Shown: positions 51,003 to 61,079, counted from the first letter of the stretch. The stretch is 64,000 nucleotides of DNA from Methylococcales bacterium (GCA_026399015.1 JAPLRS010000044.1:1-64000); one strand, 5' to 3'. A program made the numbers and translations. Notes: generated by a model not told the origin, from the letters alone.

Positions 51003-51704
51003 ATGACTTTAATAAAAGAAGATGACTTTACAGCTAAAATAATCCGCTCTCCCAAAAGAAAGACCGTTTCTATTAAAATCAGCAAAGGTCAGGTCTTTAT
51101 TAATGCCCCCACATTTTTAAGCCACGAAACACTTGAAGCAATTATTGCTAGAAAACGAGACTGGATTAAAGCAAAACTTACTATACAAGAAAAATTTTTC
51201 GCGATTAAACCGAAAAAATTTATTAATAATGAAACATTCTCATATTTAGGTGAGACCTACACATTAACAATTTCTGTGGGTAATAAAACTAATCTCCAAA
51301 TTAATAACCAAGAATTAATTGCAACAGTACAAGCGCATCATTTACACGACAGCATGCTTATAGAAAAACTAATAATTCGATGGTATCGTAAACAAGCAGA
51401 AATAGTTTTAAAAGAGAAAACGACTTCCTACGCTCTATTGATTGGGGTTAACCCCACATCAATAAAAATTAGAACATTCAAAGCACGATGGGGAAGTTGT
51501 AGCGTCAATGGGGACATTCAATATAACTGGAAAATTATTATGGCACCTGAGGCCATTATAAATTATTTAGTTATTCATGAATTGTGTCATATTCACCACC
51601 ATAATCATTCACCTATATATTGGCAGACTGTCGCAAAATATTGTCTGCATTACAAAGAACATGGGAGATGGCTAAAACAAAATGGTGCTTATTTAGAGAT
51701 TTGA
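51003..51704 (+). CDS. YgjP-like zinc metallopeptidase domain protein
   Basis: A 233-residue protein of the YgjP/DUF45 family. N-terminal half: KIIRSPKRKTVSIKISKGQVFINAP. The C-terminal half has FKARWGSCSVNGDIQYNWKIIMAP and the zinc site VIHELCHIHHHNHSP (HExxH form HELCH). The substrate is unknown. Start ATG at 51003 with AAGGA six bases upstream; a TTG one codon earlier is less likely. Confidence 0.88.
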   Translation: MTLIKEDDFTAKIIRSPKRKTVSIKISKGQVFINAPTFLSHETLEAIIARKRDWIKAKLTIQEKFFAIKPKKFINNETFSYLGETYTLTISVGNKTNLQINNQELIATVQAHHLHDSMLIEKLIIRWYRKQAEIVLKEKTTSYALLIGVNPTSIKIRTFKARWGSCSVNGDIQYNWKIIMAPEAIINYLVIHELCHIHHHNHSPIYWQTVAKYCLHYKEHGRWLKQNGAYLEI

Positions 51705-51705
51705 T

Positions 51706-51741
51706 AAAGCCTTTAAACAGAATTCCTATTTAAAGGCTTTT
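51706..51741. terminator. Terminator between convergent genes
   Basis: AAAGCCTTTAAA pairs perfectly with TTTAAAGGCTTT (12 bp, 12-base loop), followed by TAATAAAA. It can serve the YgjP-like gene and, less strongly, the convergent YcxB-like gene. Confidence 0.7.
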
Positions 51742-51751
51742 AATAAAATGA

Positions 51752-52282
51752 TTAAGCGAACCGATCAATCATTTTTTCCGCTTGTTCAGCAAACTTCTCA
51801 AGATCTCCCTGCTTTACTTTATCGACAGGAATAACCAGAGCAGTATCTAAATTAATATAGATATACACATAACGCTTGGCGTATTCAACTCTGACTAAGT
51901 CAGCCCATGGCATTTTATTTTTGCCACTTGGAGAAGTCTCAAACAGAAAATTGGGATTTGCCGGATCAATAGATAATGAGTAGGCCCCAAACATATTTAG
52001 CTTTTCTTTAGGCGTATAACTACTTAATAATTTATGCTGCCATCGAGAAAGTATCGTCTTAGGAATAAACAATGCCCATAACAAGGCTATAACAACGATA
52101 TAGACCGATGTATTGAGGTCTTGATAATAAAAATAATAAAAAGCGCTAATAAACACGAGAACAGCAGGCACAATTAAACGATTTTTGCGCATATCATTTT
52201 GATATTCTTCTGTTTTCATATAACGCTCAGCATTAAAATGAATTAAATCCTCTTCACCAAACTCATACTCTACTTCAAACAT
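51752..52282 (-). CDS. YcxB-like membrane protein
   Basis: A 176-residue protein with two adjacent membrane helices at about 35-52 and 57-72 (LIVPAVLVFISAFYYF, YIVVIALLWALFIPK). A C-terminal PH-like domain ends IYINLDTALVIPVDKVKQGDLEKFAEQ, the YcxB signature. Function unknown. It lies 31 bases downstream of ndh in the same direction. Confidence 0.8.
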   Translation of the reverse strand: MFEVEYEFGEEDLIHFNAERYMKTEEYQNDMRKNRLIVPAVLVFISAFYYFYYQDLNTSVYIVVIALLWALFIPKTILSRWQHKLLSSYTPKEKLNMFGAYSLSIDPANPNFLFETSPSGKNKMPWADLVRVEYAKRYVYIYINLDTALVIPVDKVKQGDLEKFAEQAEKMIDRFA

Positions 52283-52313
52283 AATCTTATTCTTCTTCTT
52301 TTAATTTAAAATT

Positions 52314-53624
52314 TTAGTGCATTTTTATTTTAGTATAAACACTACGCCTAAAGGCATTAGACAAGGTCAACATAGCCGTCCTAAAATAGCCATGAATCGC
52401 TACTTGGTGCATCTTATAAAGTGATAAATAAACCACCTTAGCAATAAACCCACCAATACTAACGGTACCCATCAGATTACCCATCAAGTTACCTACGGTT
52501 GTATATTTACCTAAAGAAACTAACGAACCATAATCATAATAAACAAATTCAACTAAAGCACGACCTTTTAGTCTATTTACAATAGATTTATGCAAAGTTG
52601 ATGCTTGCTGATGCGCTGCTTGAGCTCTAGGCGGCACATTATTAGTTCGTCCTGTCCATGCACATGCGGCACAATCACCCATGGCAAAAATATTTTCATC
52701 GCTAGTTTTTAATGTGCTATCTACAACCAACTGATTAATTGCATTTGTTTCTAAACCATCAAGATTTTTCATCCAATCAGGTGCCTTAATACCAGCCGCC
52801 CAAACCTTTAAATCCGCCTCGATAAACTCACCATCATGAGTAGTTATACCTCCTTTTGTGACTTCGACCACACGCCGCCCCATTTTTAACACCACGCCCA
52901 AACGAGCAAGTTGTTGTTGGGTAGCCGCAGCCAATTTAATCGGCAAAGCAGGTAATAGCTGTGTAGCAGCCTCTATAATCGTTAATTTAACGGTACTTTC
53001 TTCATTTAAACCATATATAGATAATACATTTGTCACTTCATGTAACTGTGCAGCTAGTTCAACACCTGTTGCCCCCGCCCCTACAATAGCAATGGACAAA
53101 GGCTTAACTGTCTCTGGATCTTTACCAATGTAACTTTTTAAATAAGATTCAAACAATTGTTTCTGAAACTTAAAAGCTTGAGAAGTTGTATCCAAAAATA
53201 AACAATGTTCTGCGACACCTTTAATACCAAAAGTATTACTCACACTACCCACAGACATTACTAATGTATCGTAAGTAAACGTTCTTCCCGGTATTAACTC
53301 TTCACCACTATCACTTAGAGTTGGGCTCACTACAATTTCTTTTTTATTTCTATCTAAACCCACCATTCGGCCTAATCTAAAAAAGAAATGATTCCTATGA
53401 CCTTGCGGCAAATACTCGACCTGCTCTGACTCATCAAGCGTACCCGCAGCTACCTCATGTAATAATGGCTTCCAAATGTGCGTACTGGTTGCATCAATTA
53501 ATGTGACCTCTGCCAAACCTGACTTACCTAACTGCCCACCTAGACTTGTCGCCAACTCTAGTCCAGCCGCACCACCACCTACAATTACTATCTTATGTTT
53601 TGCATTGTTATTATCGTTAGTCAT
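52314..53624 (-). CDS. ndh: Type II NADH:quinone oxidoreductase
   Basis: Single-subunit, non-proton-pumping NADH dehydrogenase at the inner membrane. The 436 residues have FAD motif IVIVGGGAAGLELATSLG, NADH motif LSIAIVGAGATGVELAAQLHE, the second FAD site NIFAMGDCAAC, and a hydrophobic amphipathic C-terminal region (SLYKMHQVAIHGYFRTAML) for membrane binding. Confidence 0.94.
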   Translation of the reverse strand: MTNDNNNAKHKIVIVGGGAAGLELATSLGGQLGKSGLAEVTLIDATSTHIWKPLLHEVAAGTLDESEQVEYLPQGHRNHFFFRLGRMVGLDRNKKEIVVSPTLSDSGEELIPGRTFTYDTLVMSVGSVSNTFGIKGVAEHCLFLDTTSQAFKFQKQLFESYLKSYIGKDPETVKPLSIAIVGAGATGVELAAQLHEVTNVLSIYGLNEESTVKLTIIEAATQLLPALPIKLAAATQQQLARLGVVLKMGRRVVEVTKGGITTHDGEFIEADLKVWAAGIKAPDWMKNLDGLETNAINQLVVDSTLKTSDENIFAMGDCAACAWTGRTNNVPPRAQAAHQQASTLHKSIVNRLKGRALVEFVYYDYGSLVSLGKYTTVGNLMGNLMGTVSIGGFIAKVVYLSLYKMHQVAIHGYFRTAMLTLSNAFRRSVYTKIKMH

Positions 53625-53730
53625 TATGCTAGCCTCACTCCAAACAAATCAGGGCATACTATAACACCATATGAGACGTATTTCTTAAGACCAAAATTGA
53701 ACTACTAGCTACATTCTATAAATTTTGGTT

Positions 53731-53760
53731 AAAAAAAAGCCCGTTATAAAACGGGCTTTT
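53731..53760. terminator. Terminator after ompA
   Basis: AAAAGCCCGTT pairs with AACGGGCTTTT across a short loop, with A and T tracts on both sides. It works for the minus-strand ompA and could also stop plus-strand transcription. Confidence 0.85.
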
Positions 53761-53800
53761 CTCATTATCTGTGTAAAATTAATTAAACAATCAACACAAA

Positions 53801-54874
53801 TTATTTAGCCAAAGGCTTTTGTGCTTGACCGTTTACTTCTAATTGTACTCTACGATTATTAGCTCGACCGGCTTCAGTATCGTTGCTATCGATTGGATGA
53901 GTCCAACCATAACCACGTGTTGTTAAGTTAGGTGATTTTGTACCATCAACTAAATATTTTTTAACAGCAGCAGCACGACGTTCAGACAATTGCATATTAT
54001 GTTTTAAACCGCCAGTTTTACTTGTGTGTCCTTGCACTTCAATAACTAATTCAGGATGCTCTTTAATACGTTTTGCAACATTATCAAGATTTGGAAAATA
54101 TTGTGGTTTAATAATATCTTTATCATTATCAAATTTCACATCAACAATCCAACAACCAGCTATACTCACTTTAACACCCGCTAAAGTATCAGGACATTGG
54201 TCATTACAATCATTTACACCATCATGATCTGAATCAAGCGTTGAACAATCAGGAGCAGCAACTACAACAGGTTTAGGTGCAGGAGCAACTACTGGAGCAA
54301 CCGCCTGAACTACAGCTTTAGGTTTTTCACCTAAAGGCACCACGAAACCAAGATTAACAACCATGTCATTAAACTCAGTAGGACCAGTTTGAAGATGGTT
54401 ATCAAAATTATTATTGTAACGATAACGCACATCACTACGCACTAAAAAGTTATCTGCTACTTCATAAGTAAGACCTGCACCCGCTTCACCAATAAAGCCA
54501 GCCGCACTATCTCTATCGTGAGTTGTGTTCATTCCACCTAAACCCACTACGGTATAAGGAGAGAAAGCACCACGAGAAATAAAATATTGAACATCAACAG
54601 TACCACCGGTCATATCCCATCTACCTGTACCGTTTGTAGCATTTAAACCTTGATAGAAACCTTTCAATTCGACATTGAAATGTTCATTAAGCATTTTACC
54701 GACACCCATACCAGCACCCCAACCTGTGTCAGTACCACGATCACCTGCAGGTTGAACAAAAGTGCCGAAAGGTGCGACATACCATCTTTTATCAACTAAA
54801 TCATCAGCTTGCGCTACAGAAATAGCATTAACACTTGACATGGCTACGACAGCCATTAAAAACTTTCTAATCAT
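53801..54874 (-). CDS. OmpA-family outer-membrane protein
   Basis: A 357-residue protein linking outer membrane and peptidoglycan. The signal peptide ends near AQA (residue 23). An eight-strand barrel covers about 28-185. A Pro/Ala/Val linker leads to a thrombospondin-3-like calcium motif (DSDHDGVNDCNDQCPDT), and the C-terminal OmpA domain has VIEVQGHTSKTGGLKHNMQLSERRA and TRGYGWTHPIDSNDTEAGRANNRRV. The gene has its own terminator, and TAGGAGA lies 6-7 bases upstream of the start. Confidence 0.93.
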   Translation of the reverse strand: MIRKFLMAVVAMSSVNAISVAQADDLVDKRWYVAPFGTFVQPAGDRGTDTGWGAGMGVGKMLNEHFNVELKGFYQGLNATNGTGRWDMTGGTVDVQYFISRGAFSPYTVVGLGGMNTTHDRDSAAGFIGEAGAGLTYEVADNFLVRSDVRYRYNNNFDNHLQTGPTEFNDMVVNLGFVVPLGEKPKAVVQAVAPVVAPAPKPVVVAAPDCSTLDSDHDGVNDCNDQCPDTLAGVKVSIAGCWIVDVKFDNDKDIIKPQYFPNLDNVAKRIKEHPELVIEVQGHTSKTGGLKHNMQLSERRAAAVKKYLVDGTKSPNLTTRGYGWTHPIDSNDTEAGRANNRRVQLEVNGQAQKPLAK

Positions 54875-55095
54875 ATTAATCTCCTAGATTTAACTTCATA
54901 TAACGCATTAAACCACCGCAAAAGAACTTAACTTCGTAGCTTAATTACAACAACTTTGTATATTATGACACACATTTATGACAATACTAACATCTAAGCT
55001 GATATTTCAAATTATCTTTAGAAATAAGATCACTTAGCTTTTAAGTGCAAGCTCGTTATAATGCCCTATCAATCATCACAATATTTGGAAAAAAC

Positions 55096-55458
55096 ATGCT
55101 AAAACTAATACACCTAGGCTTTATTTTAATCTCCTTAGGCAGCTTTATTGGACGCGTTATCTTGTCAGAAATAAATCCTGTAGCACTAGATCATAAAATG
55201 ATCAAAATTGCCCCACATATCATTAACTTCATTTTAATTATTAGTGGAGTTAGCTTAGTTTTTCAGGGTAATTGGTTAAGCATGGATTTTGGTTGGATTA
55301 TTGCAAAACTGCTTGTCTTATTTGTTTATATCGGTCTTGGCATTATGACTTTACGCTTAAACGGTCAAAACAAATGGTTAGCTTTTAGTGGCGCAATGCT
55401 CTGTTTAGCCTATATTGGCGTTGTTGCTGTTACTAAAGACGCGTTCTTCTTTTTATAA
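55096..55458 (+). CDS. SirB2-like integral membrane protein
   Basis: A 120-residue protein with four predicted helices, matching the SirB/SirB2 family in length and layout (MLKLIHLGFILISLGSFIGRVIL, KIAPHIINFILIISGVSLV). The role is not well known. I use the ATG at 55096; a GTG at 55045 would add 17 polar residues with no family match. Confidence 0.8.
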   Translation: MLKLIHLGFILISLGSFIGRVILSEINPVALDHKMIKIAPHIINFILIISGVSLVFQGNWLSMDFGWIIAKLLVLFVYIGLGIMTLRLNGQNKWLAFSGAMLCLAYIGVVAVTKDAFFFL

Positions 55459-55475
55459 AAAGCACCACTCTCAAA

Positions 55476-56306
55476 CTACAAATAGAAATCTACTGCTCTC
55501 ACTTTTGACTCCATCCATCTCAATATCTGCTTCGAGTTGGTTGGAGTCATATCATCAATGAATAGCAACTTTTGATCAGTTAAAACATCCCATTTTTCAA
55601 TAAAAGCTTTTAATTGATTTGATTCATTAACAGTAAAGTGATATTTCTCTAATAACTGTTTCATTAAAAAAAAATTAGGACCTACTTTTTTTAACTCGAC
55701 TTGCCTAATAGCTAAGTTTGACAAGACTACAAAAATCTCCGTATGTTGCGCCACCCATTCAATCACTTGTTTAGATTGAACATTATCAATTGTTGAGTAT
55801 TGATTATCCGAAACGACCTTTAAACAAAAAATAAACTCACTTGATACAAAGCGAATTGCGGATTCATAAAAAGCAGAAGCCTCCATGTCACACAAAGCAA
55901 CTGAATCATACTCAAGCACTGGCGTGGAAACTGTTTGAATACTTGCCGTTGCACAAGGCAAAGAAAATATAGAAGACGGATAATAATGACGTCCACTTTC
56001 AAAATCGGTAATTTTTGTCATTAACAACAAATCACCTAAATTAAAATACTGATGCCCCGCAACACCAAAATTAACTAATAGTGCTGGATTAACAGCACAA
56101 AATAATGCTTGAGTATAACCAACGGCAGCGGCCATTGCACTCTTGCCTAATCCTGTTACAGTGAGACAAATGTCTTTATTCAAATACACGGCAAAAGGTT
56201 GAACCGTGATCTGTTTCTTTAACTTAAAATATTCAACTATATGCTTGGCCTCACAAGGCAAAGCCACATAAATAAAAAGTGTGTGTGTATATGAGTTAAT
56301 CATCAT
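55476..56306 (-). CDS. Nucleoside-phosphorylase-like protein (MTA/SAH nucleosidase fold)
   Basis: A 276-residue protein of the phosphorylase/nucleosidase superfamily. N-terminal VALPCEAKHIVEYF, then CLTVTGLGKSAMAAAVGY and LVNFGVAGHQYFNLGDLLL. ALCDMEASAFYESA has the catalytic-type Asp and the Met-Glu that bind ribose in nucleosidases. The last ~70 residues, past the usual fold, are of unknown role. It may act on purine nucleosides, or be an HpnG-like enzyme of hopanoid synthesis; this cannot be decided here. Confidence 0.75.
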   Translation of the reverse strand: MMINSYTHTLFIYVALPCEAKHIVEYFKLKKQITVQPFAVYLNKDICLTVTGLGKSAMAAAVGYTQALFCAVNPALLVNFGVAGHQYFNLGDLLLMTKITDFESGRHYYPSSIFSLPCATASIQTVSTPVLEYDSVALCDMEASAFYESAIRFVSSEFIFCLKVVSDNQYSTIDNVQSKQVIEWVAQHTEIFVVLSNLAIRQVELKKVGPNFFLMKQLLEKYHFTVNESNQLKAFIEKWDVLTDQKLLFIDDMTPTNSKQILRWMESKVRAVDFYL

Positions 56307-56385
56307 CTTGAAATATAGCGGGCTTTAAGAGAATTAGGTAAACTGATTACGAACAATGTCTAACAAAATTTAAAGGGTCGCCAAT

Positions 56386-56898
56386 ATGTTTATGACTACA
56401 TTACCCATTATTTTTACTTTTACCCACCTGTTTTCAATCGTTGAAGCAGGTATTTTTTTGATGGCTATTTTACTCTTAGTCTATTTCTATACACCGGGAG
56501 TTAATAAAAACTGGAGAAAACAACCCGACATAAGCATGTATGAGGCCTTACGTTCAGCCTGGCTAGGCAAAGCCTTATTATGGCACGCATTTTGGCCTTT
56601 TTTTATTTTAGTCAACAGTGTTTTTTTCTATATAGACTATCGAATTGAAAATGACACCTACACCATAGCTAGTTGGAAAACTGCACACGGCATGCTATTA
56701 CTCCCCTTAGTATGGTGGATAAATTCAGTTTGGCATTGCTCTCAACACACCCGCCACAAAATATATAGCGTACTCGCCAGAACAGCAACGATTTATCTAA
56801 TCTTAGATTACATTTTACGCTTTCTTATCAGCACTCAATTTCCAAATACACTCTTTGACTGTAAACTATTGGTCATTCAATATGGCGATTGCTTCTAA
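56386..56898 (+). CDS. Membrane protein of unknown function
   Basis: A 170-residue protein with about four hydrophobic helices (FTHLFSIVEAGIFLMAILLLVYFY, ALLWHAFWPFFILVNSVFFY, GMLLLPLVWWINSVWHC and one near 140). Many Trp, His and aromatic residues lie at helix ends; the pattern HAFW plus CSQHTRHK could hold a metal. I do not recognise a family. AAAGGG nine bases upstream of the ATG supports it as a real gene. Confidence 0.65.
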   Translation: MFMTTLPIIFTFTHLFSIVEAGIFLMAILLLVYFYTPGVNKNWRKQPDISMYEALRSAWLGKALLWHAFWPFFILVNSVFFYIDYRIENDTYTIASWKTAHGMLLLPLVWWINSVWHCSQHTRHKIYSVLARTATIYLILDYILRFLISTQFPNTLFDCKLLVIQYGDCF

Positions 56899-56930
56899 AT
56901 TGAAATGACTCAAAATTTTGTCGATTTAAC

Positions 56931-57374
56931 CTAATCTGCTTTTAAGCGCACCGCCAACACATCACAATTCGCATGGTGAAGAACCCCGTTAGCTGTTGAT
57001 CCCAATAATAATGCTAAACCATGTCGCCCATGCGAACCAACCACAATCAAATCCACTTCATTTTCATCAGCAATTCGAACTATCTCCGCTTTAGGACTAC
57101 CCATTTCCAACCAGACACAATTAGCGGGTATTTGATGTGTGTTTGCTAATACAGCTAACCTCTTCTTAGAACTATCCATTAACTCTGCGGTTAAATCCAT
57201 ATTAAAGGCTAAGTCTGCTCCATAACCCGGATCAAATGTTGGCAAATTATCCACTACATGCAAAATACTGAGTTTAGCATCATATATCGTCGCTAATGCT
57301 TTAGCTTTATTAATGATATCTTCACATTGCTCATAAAAATCAACCGCAACCAACAAATGTTTATAAGTACTCAT
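56931..57374 (-). CDS. Universal stress protein UspA family
   Basis: A 147-residue single-domain Usp. The fold opens YKHLLVAVDFYEQCEDIINKA and has the ATP-binding G-2x-G-9x-G-type motif in VVGSHGRHGLALLLGSTANGVLHHANCDVLAVR. E. coli UspA-like proteins respond to starvation and stress. It stands alone between a membrane-protein gene and the ABC-F gene. Confidence 0.92.
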   Translation of the reverse strand: MSTYKHLLVAVDFYEQCEDIINKAKALATIYDAKLSILHVVDNLPTFDPGYGADLAFNMDLTAELMDSSKKRLAVLANTHQIPANCVWLEMGSPKAEIVRIADENEVDLIVVGSHGRHGLALLLGSTANGVLHHANCDVLAVRLKAD

Positions 57375-57439
57375 GACCTTCCCTTAAGTTAATATTAACG
57401 AACGCAAAACATTATCTTTATTTAATCTATTAAGGCAAT

Positions 57440-59326
57440 CTACTGGGCATTTTCAATCGCTTCTTCTGCTAGCATCCATGCTGTCTCTGCCTCTTCTAAA
57501 GACTTATCAATTTGCACTTTTCTTTCTAAAATTTGTTTTAATTGAGCCTTTGATTCCTCAGCATAAAGTTCAGGATCAGCCAACTGTTGCTCTAATTGAC
57601 GCTGTTCATTATGAAATTTTTCTACGGCTAATTCAGCTTTCCTAAGTGCATCATACAAAGGCTTATTTCTTTGCCTACGCTCAGCATCCAATTTTCGTTG
57701 ATCCTTTCGTGATACAGCAGAAACAGCGTCTACATCTCCGGCTTTATCATCAATTTTTTTCTGCTCGTTCAACCATACTCGATAATCATCTAAATCACCA
57801 TCAAAGGGTTGTACCTTACCATCGGCTACTAACAATAACTGATCCGTAACAGAGCGCAACATATGCCTATCATGAGAAACCACCACAATAGCACCTTGAT
57901 AATCCTGAAGAGCTACACTTAAAGCATGACGCATTTCTAAATCAAGATGATTTGTTGGTTCATCCAACAATAATAAATTTGGATTTTGATAAACTAATAA
58001 AGCCAATACAAGGCGCGCCTTCTCACCTCCCGAAAAAGGTCTTACTGGCTCTAAAACTTTGTCACCCTGAAAATCAAACCCTCCTAAAAAATTACGCAAA
58101 TCTTTTTCAGTTGCCTGCTTATCAAGCTTTTGTAAATGCCACAAAGGTGTTTCATCAAGCTGTAACTGCTCTAATTGATGCTGAGCAAAATAGCCTATTT
58201 TTAAAGCCTCCGCCTCATAACGCTCACCTGACAAAGGCAACATGTCACCCGCCAACACCTTAATTAAACTCGACTTACCAGCGCCATTTGGTCCTAACAA
58301 GCCAATACGATCACCGGGAGAAATGGTGAGTCCAGCACTTTTAAGCACACATTTTGAGCCATAACCAATATCCGTTTTATCCAAAGAGAGCAAAGGATTT
58401 GGCATTTTCTCAGGTTTAGCGAAACTAAAATCAAACGGCGAATCAACATGCGCCATAGAAATCAATTCCATTCGTTCCAATGCTTTAATTCGACTCTGAG
58501 CCTGCCTTGCTTTTGTTGCCTGAGCTTTGAACCTATCCACAAAACTTTGGATATGAGCTATTTCACGCTGTTGTTTTAAAAAGGCTGACTGCTGTTGAGC
58601 TAATTTTTCAGCTCGCATACGCTCGAATGCTGAATAATTACCCGTGTAAATTTCAGCCTTACCCTGCTCAATATGCACAATATGATCAGTAATAGTATCC
58701 AGAAAATCCCTATCATGAGATATCAACATTAATGTACCCGGATATTTACACAACCAATCTTGTAACCAAATAACAGCGTCTAAATCTAAATGGTTAGTTG
58801 GTTCATCAAGTAATAACACATCAGACCGACACATCAATGCTTGCGCCAAATTCAAGCGCATTCTCCAGCCACCTGAAAAAGATCCTACTATATTTTGTTC
58901 TTGATCCGCACTAAAGCCCAAGCCATTCATTAAGCGCGATGCTCTAGCCTGCGCAGTATAACCACCAATCACATCTAAAGTAGCATGAAGCTCAGCTTGC
59001 TTTACACCATCATTATCTTGTTCTGCTTGCTTTAAGCGATCCTGGAGACGCCGATACTCCTGATCACCATCAATAACATAATCAATAGCCGAACAAGGTA
59101 CGGCAGGTGTTTCTTGAGCCACATGTGCAATCTCTAGATTTGGAGGCATAGAAAAATCACCTTCATCTAAATGTAATTCATTTTTAACAAGTGCAAAAAG
59201 ACTGGACTTACCCGCACCGTTGGCACCAGTAAAACCCACCTTTTGACCTTTGTGAATAGTAAAAGAGGAGTTAGAAAACAGCACACGAACGCCACGGCGT
59301 AAGGCAATATTTTTAAAGTTTAGCAT
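57440..59326 (-). CDS. ABC-F family ATPase (YheS-type)
   Basis: Soluble tandem ABC ATPase of the translation-factor class. In 628 residues there are two ATP domains: Walker A GANGAGKSS (near 36) and GPNGAGKSS (near 348), two signatures (SFSGGWRMRL, PFSGGEKARL), Walker B LLLDEPTNHLDL in both, and an inter-domain helical linker (RFKAQATKARQAQSRIKALERME). A coiled-coil C-terminal tail follows. The N-terminus (FKNIALRRGVRVLFSNSSF) resembles YheS rather than Uup. It probably acts on the ribosome. Confidence 0.9.
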   Translation of the reverse strand: MLNFKNIALRRGVRVLFSNSSFTIHKGQKVGFTGANGAGKSSLFALVKNELHLDEGDFSMPPNLEIAHVAQETPAVPCSAIDYVIDGDQEYRRLQDRLKQAEQDNDGVKQAELHATLDVIGGYTAQARASRLMNGLGFSADQEQNIVGSFSGGWRMRLNLAQALMCRSDVLLLDEPTNHLDLDAVIWLQDWLCKYPGTLMLISHDRDFLDTITDHIVHIEQGKAEIYTGNYSAFERMRAEKLAQQQSAFLKQQREIAHIQSFVDRFKAQATKARQAQSRIKALERMELISMAHVDSPFDFSFAKPEKMPNPLLSLDKTDIGYGSKCVLKSAGLTISPGDRIGLLGPNGAGKSSLIKVLAGDMLPLSGERYEAEALKIGYFAQHQLEQLQLDETPLWHLQKLDKQATEKDLRNFLGGFDFQGDKVLEPVRPFSGGEKARLVLALLVYQNPNLLLLDEPTNHLDLEMRHALSVALQDYQGAIVVVSHDRHMLRSVTDQLLLVADGKVQPFDGDLDDYRVWLNEQKKIDDKAGDVDAVSAVSRKDQRKLDAERRQRNKPLYDALRKAELAVEKFHNEQRQLEQQLADPELYAEESKAQLKQILERKVQIDKSLEEAETAWMLAEEAIENAQ

Positions 59327-59434
59327 TAAGACTCAAAATAAAATGGATGGTATCTAAAGTATGAAAGTATTTCATACTTATTTCAACTTAAGCGATTTTT
59401 GATAGTGGTTAAACTATATACCACTTAAATAATT

Positions 59435-59459
59435 GCGCCCGACTATAAAAGTCGGACGC
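59435..59459 (-). terminator. Terminator after the small lipoprotein gene
   Basis: On the minus strand GCG plus CCGACT pair with AGTCGG plus CGC (one internal mismatch) around a 5-base loop, followed by AATTATTT. It starts 10 bases after the stop codon. Confidence 0.55.
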
Positions 59460-59468
59460 TAAGATCAA

Positions 59469-59708
59469 TTAATTAGGTGTAGGTACTGGAACTACTGCGG
59501 GAGCATCTTGCGTTGCCGGCTCACTAGGAACTGGAGTTGCTTCTGGTGCACTAGTCACTGCTGGCGCTTCAACTACAGCAGGCGCTACTGTTTCAGCAAC
59601 CGCTGTTTCTGATGTTTTAACTTCAGTACCTTGTTCTGCAGGTTTATCACAACCTGTTAATAAAGCTAGAGCAAATAATCCTGTAGTTACTATTATTTTT
59701 ATTTTCAT
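59469..59708 (-). CDS. Small Ala/Pro/Val-rich lipoprotein
   Basis: A 79-residue exported protein with a lipobox LLTGC at about residues 15-19, so a lipid-anchored mature form of about 60 residues. The rest is low-complexity (AETVAPAVVEAPAVTSAPEATPVPSE), probably an unstructured spacer. No family recognised. I use the ATG at 59708, preceded by GGAG, over an in-frame ATG at 59726. Confidence 0.7.
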   Translation of the reverse strand: MKIKIIVTTGLFALALLTGCDKPAEQGTEVKTSETAVAETVAPAVVEAPAVTSAPEATPVPSEPATQDAPAVVPVPTPN

Positions 59709-59820
59709 TATTTTTATTCTCCGCATAATTAATGTATTAGGCCTTCTTTACCTTACACCACAAGGTAAACCTTATGCTAACACAGTTAATGCTCAATTCT
59801 TCAACAATCTTAAATGCTTA

Positions 59821-60990
59821 TTAATGACGAGTTTCTTGAAAATAAACATATAAACCATTAAAAATGGCCTTCGCCATTTTTGTCTGAAATGCTTGGCTTA
59901 GTAAATTTTGTTCTTCTGATGGGTTTGAAATGAACGCAGTTTCAACGAGTATTGACGGGATATCTGGAGATTTTAAGACCATAAACCCTGCTTTTTGCAC
60001 TGTATCTTTATGTAATGGTGAAACATTAGCAAAGCTTTTTAAAATATGATTAGCCACATTAACGCTTTCTTCACGGGTATCCTTTTGAGTTAAATCAAAC
60101 AAAGTCGACGCTAAATCATCCTCTTTATCCTGAAGATTAACACCAACCATATCGGAAGCATTTTCTGAATCAGCTAACCAACGAGCAGCTTCACTTGAGG
60201 CCCCATTAGTAGATAACGTATAAACCGACGCGCCCTTTATCAAAGTATCTTGAAAAGCATCCGCATGAATCGATACAAATACATCAGCTTTTGCGGCTCG
60301 GGCGATATTCATCCGCTCTCTTAATCCAACATAATAATCGCCAGTTCGCACCATAACCGCACGCATTCCCTGCTGTGAGTTAATCAATGCTTCCAATTTT
60401 TTGGATATTTGAAAAGTAACTAATTTTTCTTCCGTTCCCTGAACGCCCTTTGCTCCTGGATCATTACCACCATGGCCTGAATCAATTGCAATAATAATTG
60501 GCTTGCTGGCTATTTCTTTTGTCTTAATATTTTTAGACTTTGTATCAGCACTTGCTACAACTGAATCGTGCTGAGAAACCGTACTCGAAGCCTTTGAATT
60601 TAGTTCAATCACTAAATGATCAGGGGTAATATTCGAAATCAAAGAAAATTTCTTAGCATTGACAGGTATTTTTAAATCTACTAAAACTCTCAAATCGGTT
60701 TCATTTGTATTTAAAGTAGTCACTCGCCCAAACAAGGACTGCTTTGCTGGCGGATTTACTAAAGGCCGAGATAACTCTGCATTTATGATATCAATCACCA
60801 ATCTAGCGGGATTTTCCATTACAAAAACACGATATTTCGTTGACCCAGTCACATCGAAAATCAACTTATTTTGACTCTCAGTCGTTACAAACGCTAAAGA
60901 ACTAACGCCAATCTGTTTTTGTGCCTTAATTGACCAAGATACCAACAGGAATATCAAAAAGCAGAATATTTTTCCGTATACTCTTATCAT
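59821..60990 (-). CDS. amiC: N-acetylmuramoyl-L-alanine amidase (AmiC/AmiB family)
   Basis: Periplasmic zinc amidase that splits septal peptidoglycan. In 389 residues: signal peptide (LIFLLVSWSIKAQ), an AMIN domain at about 30-130 (septum targeting), then amidase_3 with zinc ligands and catalytic residues in IIIAIDSGHGGNDPGAKG, VFVSIHADAF and ILVETAFISNPSEE. The position after nnr-tsaE matches the amiB locus of E. coli. Confidence 0.93.
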   Translation of the reverse strand: MIRVYGKIFCFLIFLLVSWSIKAQKQIGVSSLAFVTTESQNKLIFDVTGSTKYRVFVMENPARLVIDIINAELSRPLVNPPAKQSLFGRVTTLNTNETDLRVLVDLKIPVNAKKFSLISNITPDHLVIELNSKASSTVSQHDSVVASADTKSKNIKTKEIASKPIIIAIDSGHGGNDPGAKGVQGTEEKLVTFQISKKLEALINSQQGMRAVMVRTGDYYVGLRERMNIARAAKADVFVSIHADAFQDTLIKGASVYTLSTNGASSEAARWLADSENASDMVGVNLQDKEDDLASTLFDLTQKDTREESVNVANHILKSFANVSPLHKDTVQKAGFMVLKSPDIPSILVETAFISNPSEEQNLLSQAFQTKMAKAIFNGLYVYFQETRH

Positions 60991-61079
60991 AACACTCTAA
61001 AAAACGATGGATTTACTGACATTATATCTAAATGTATTTGCTTTACCTACGACCTATCTTTTTGGAATAACTAAATTCG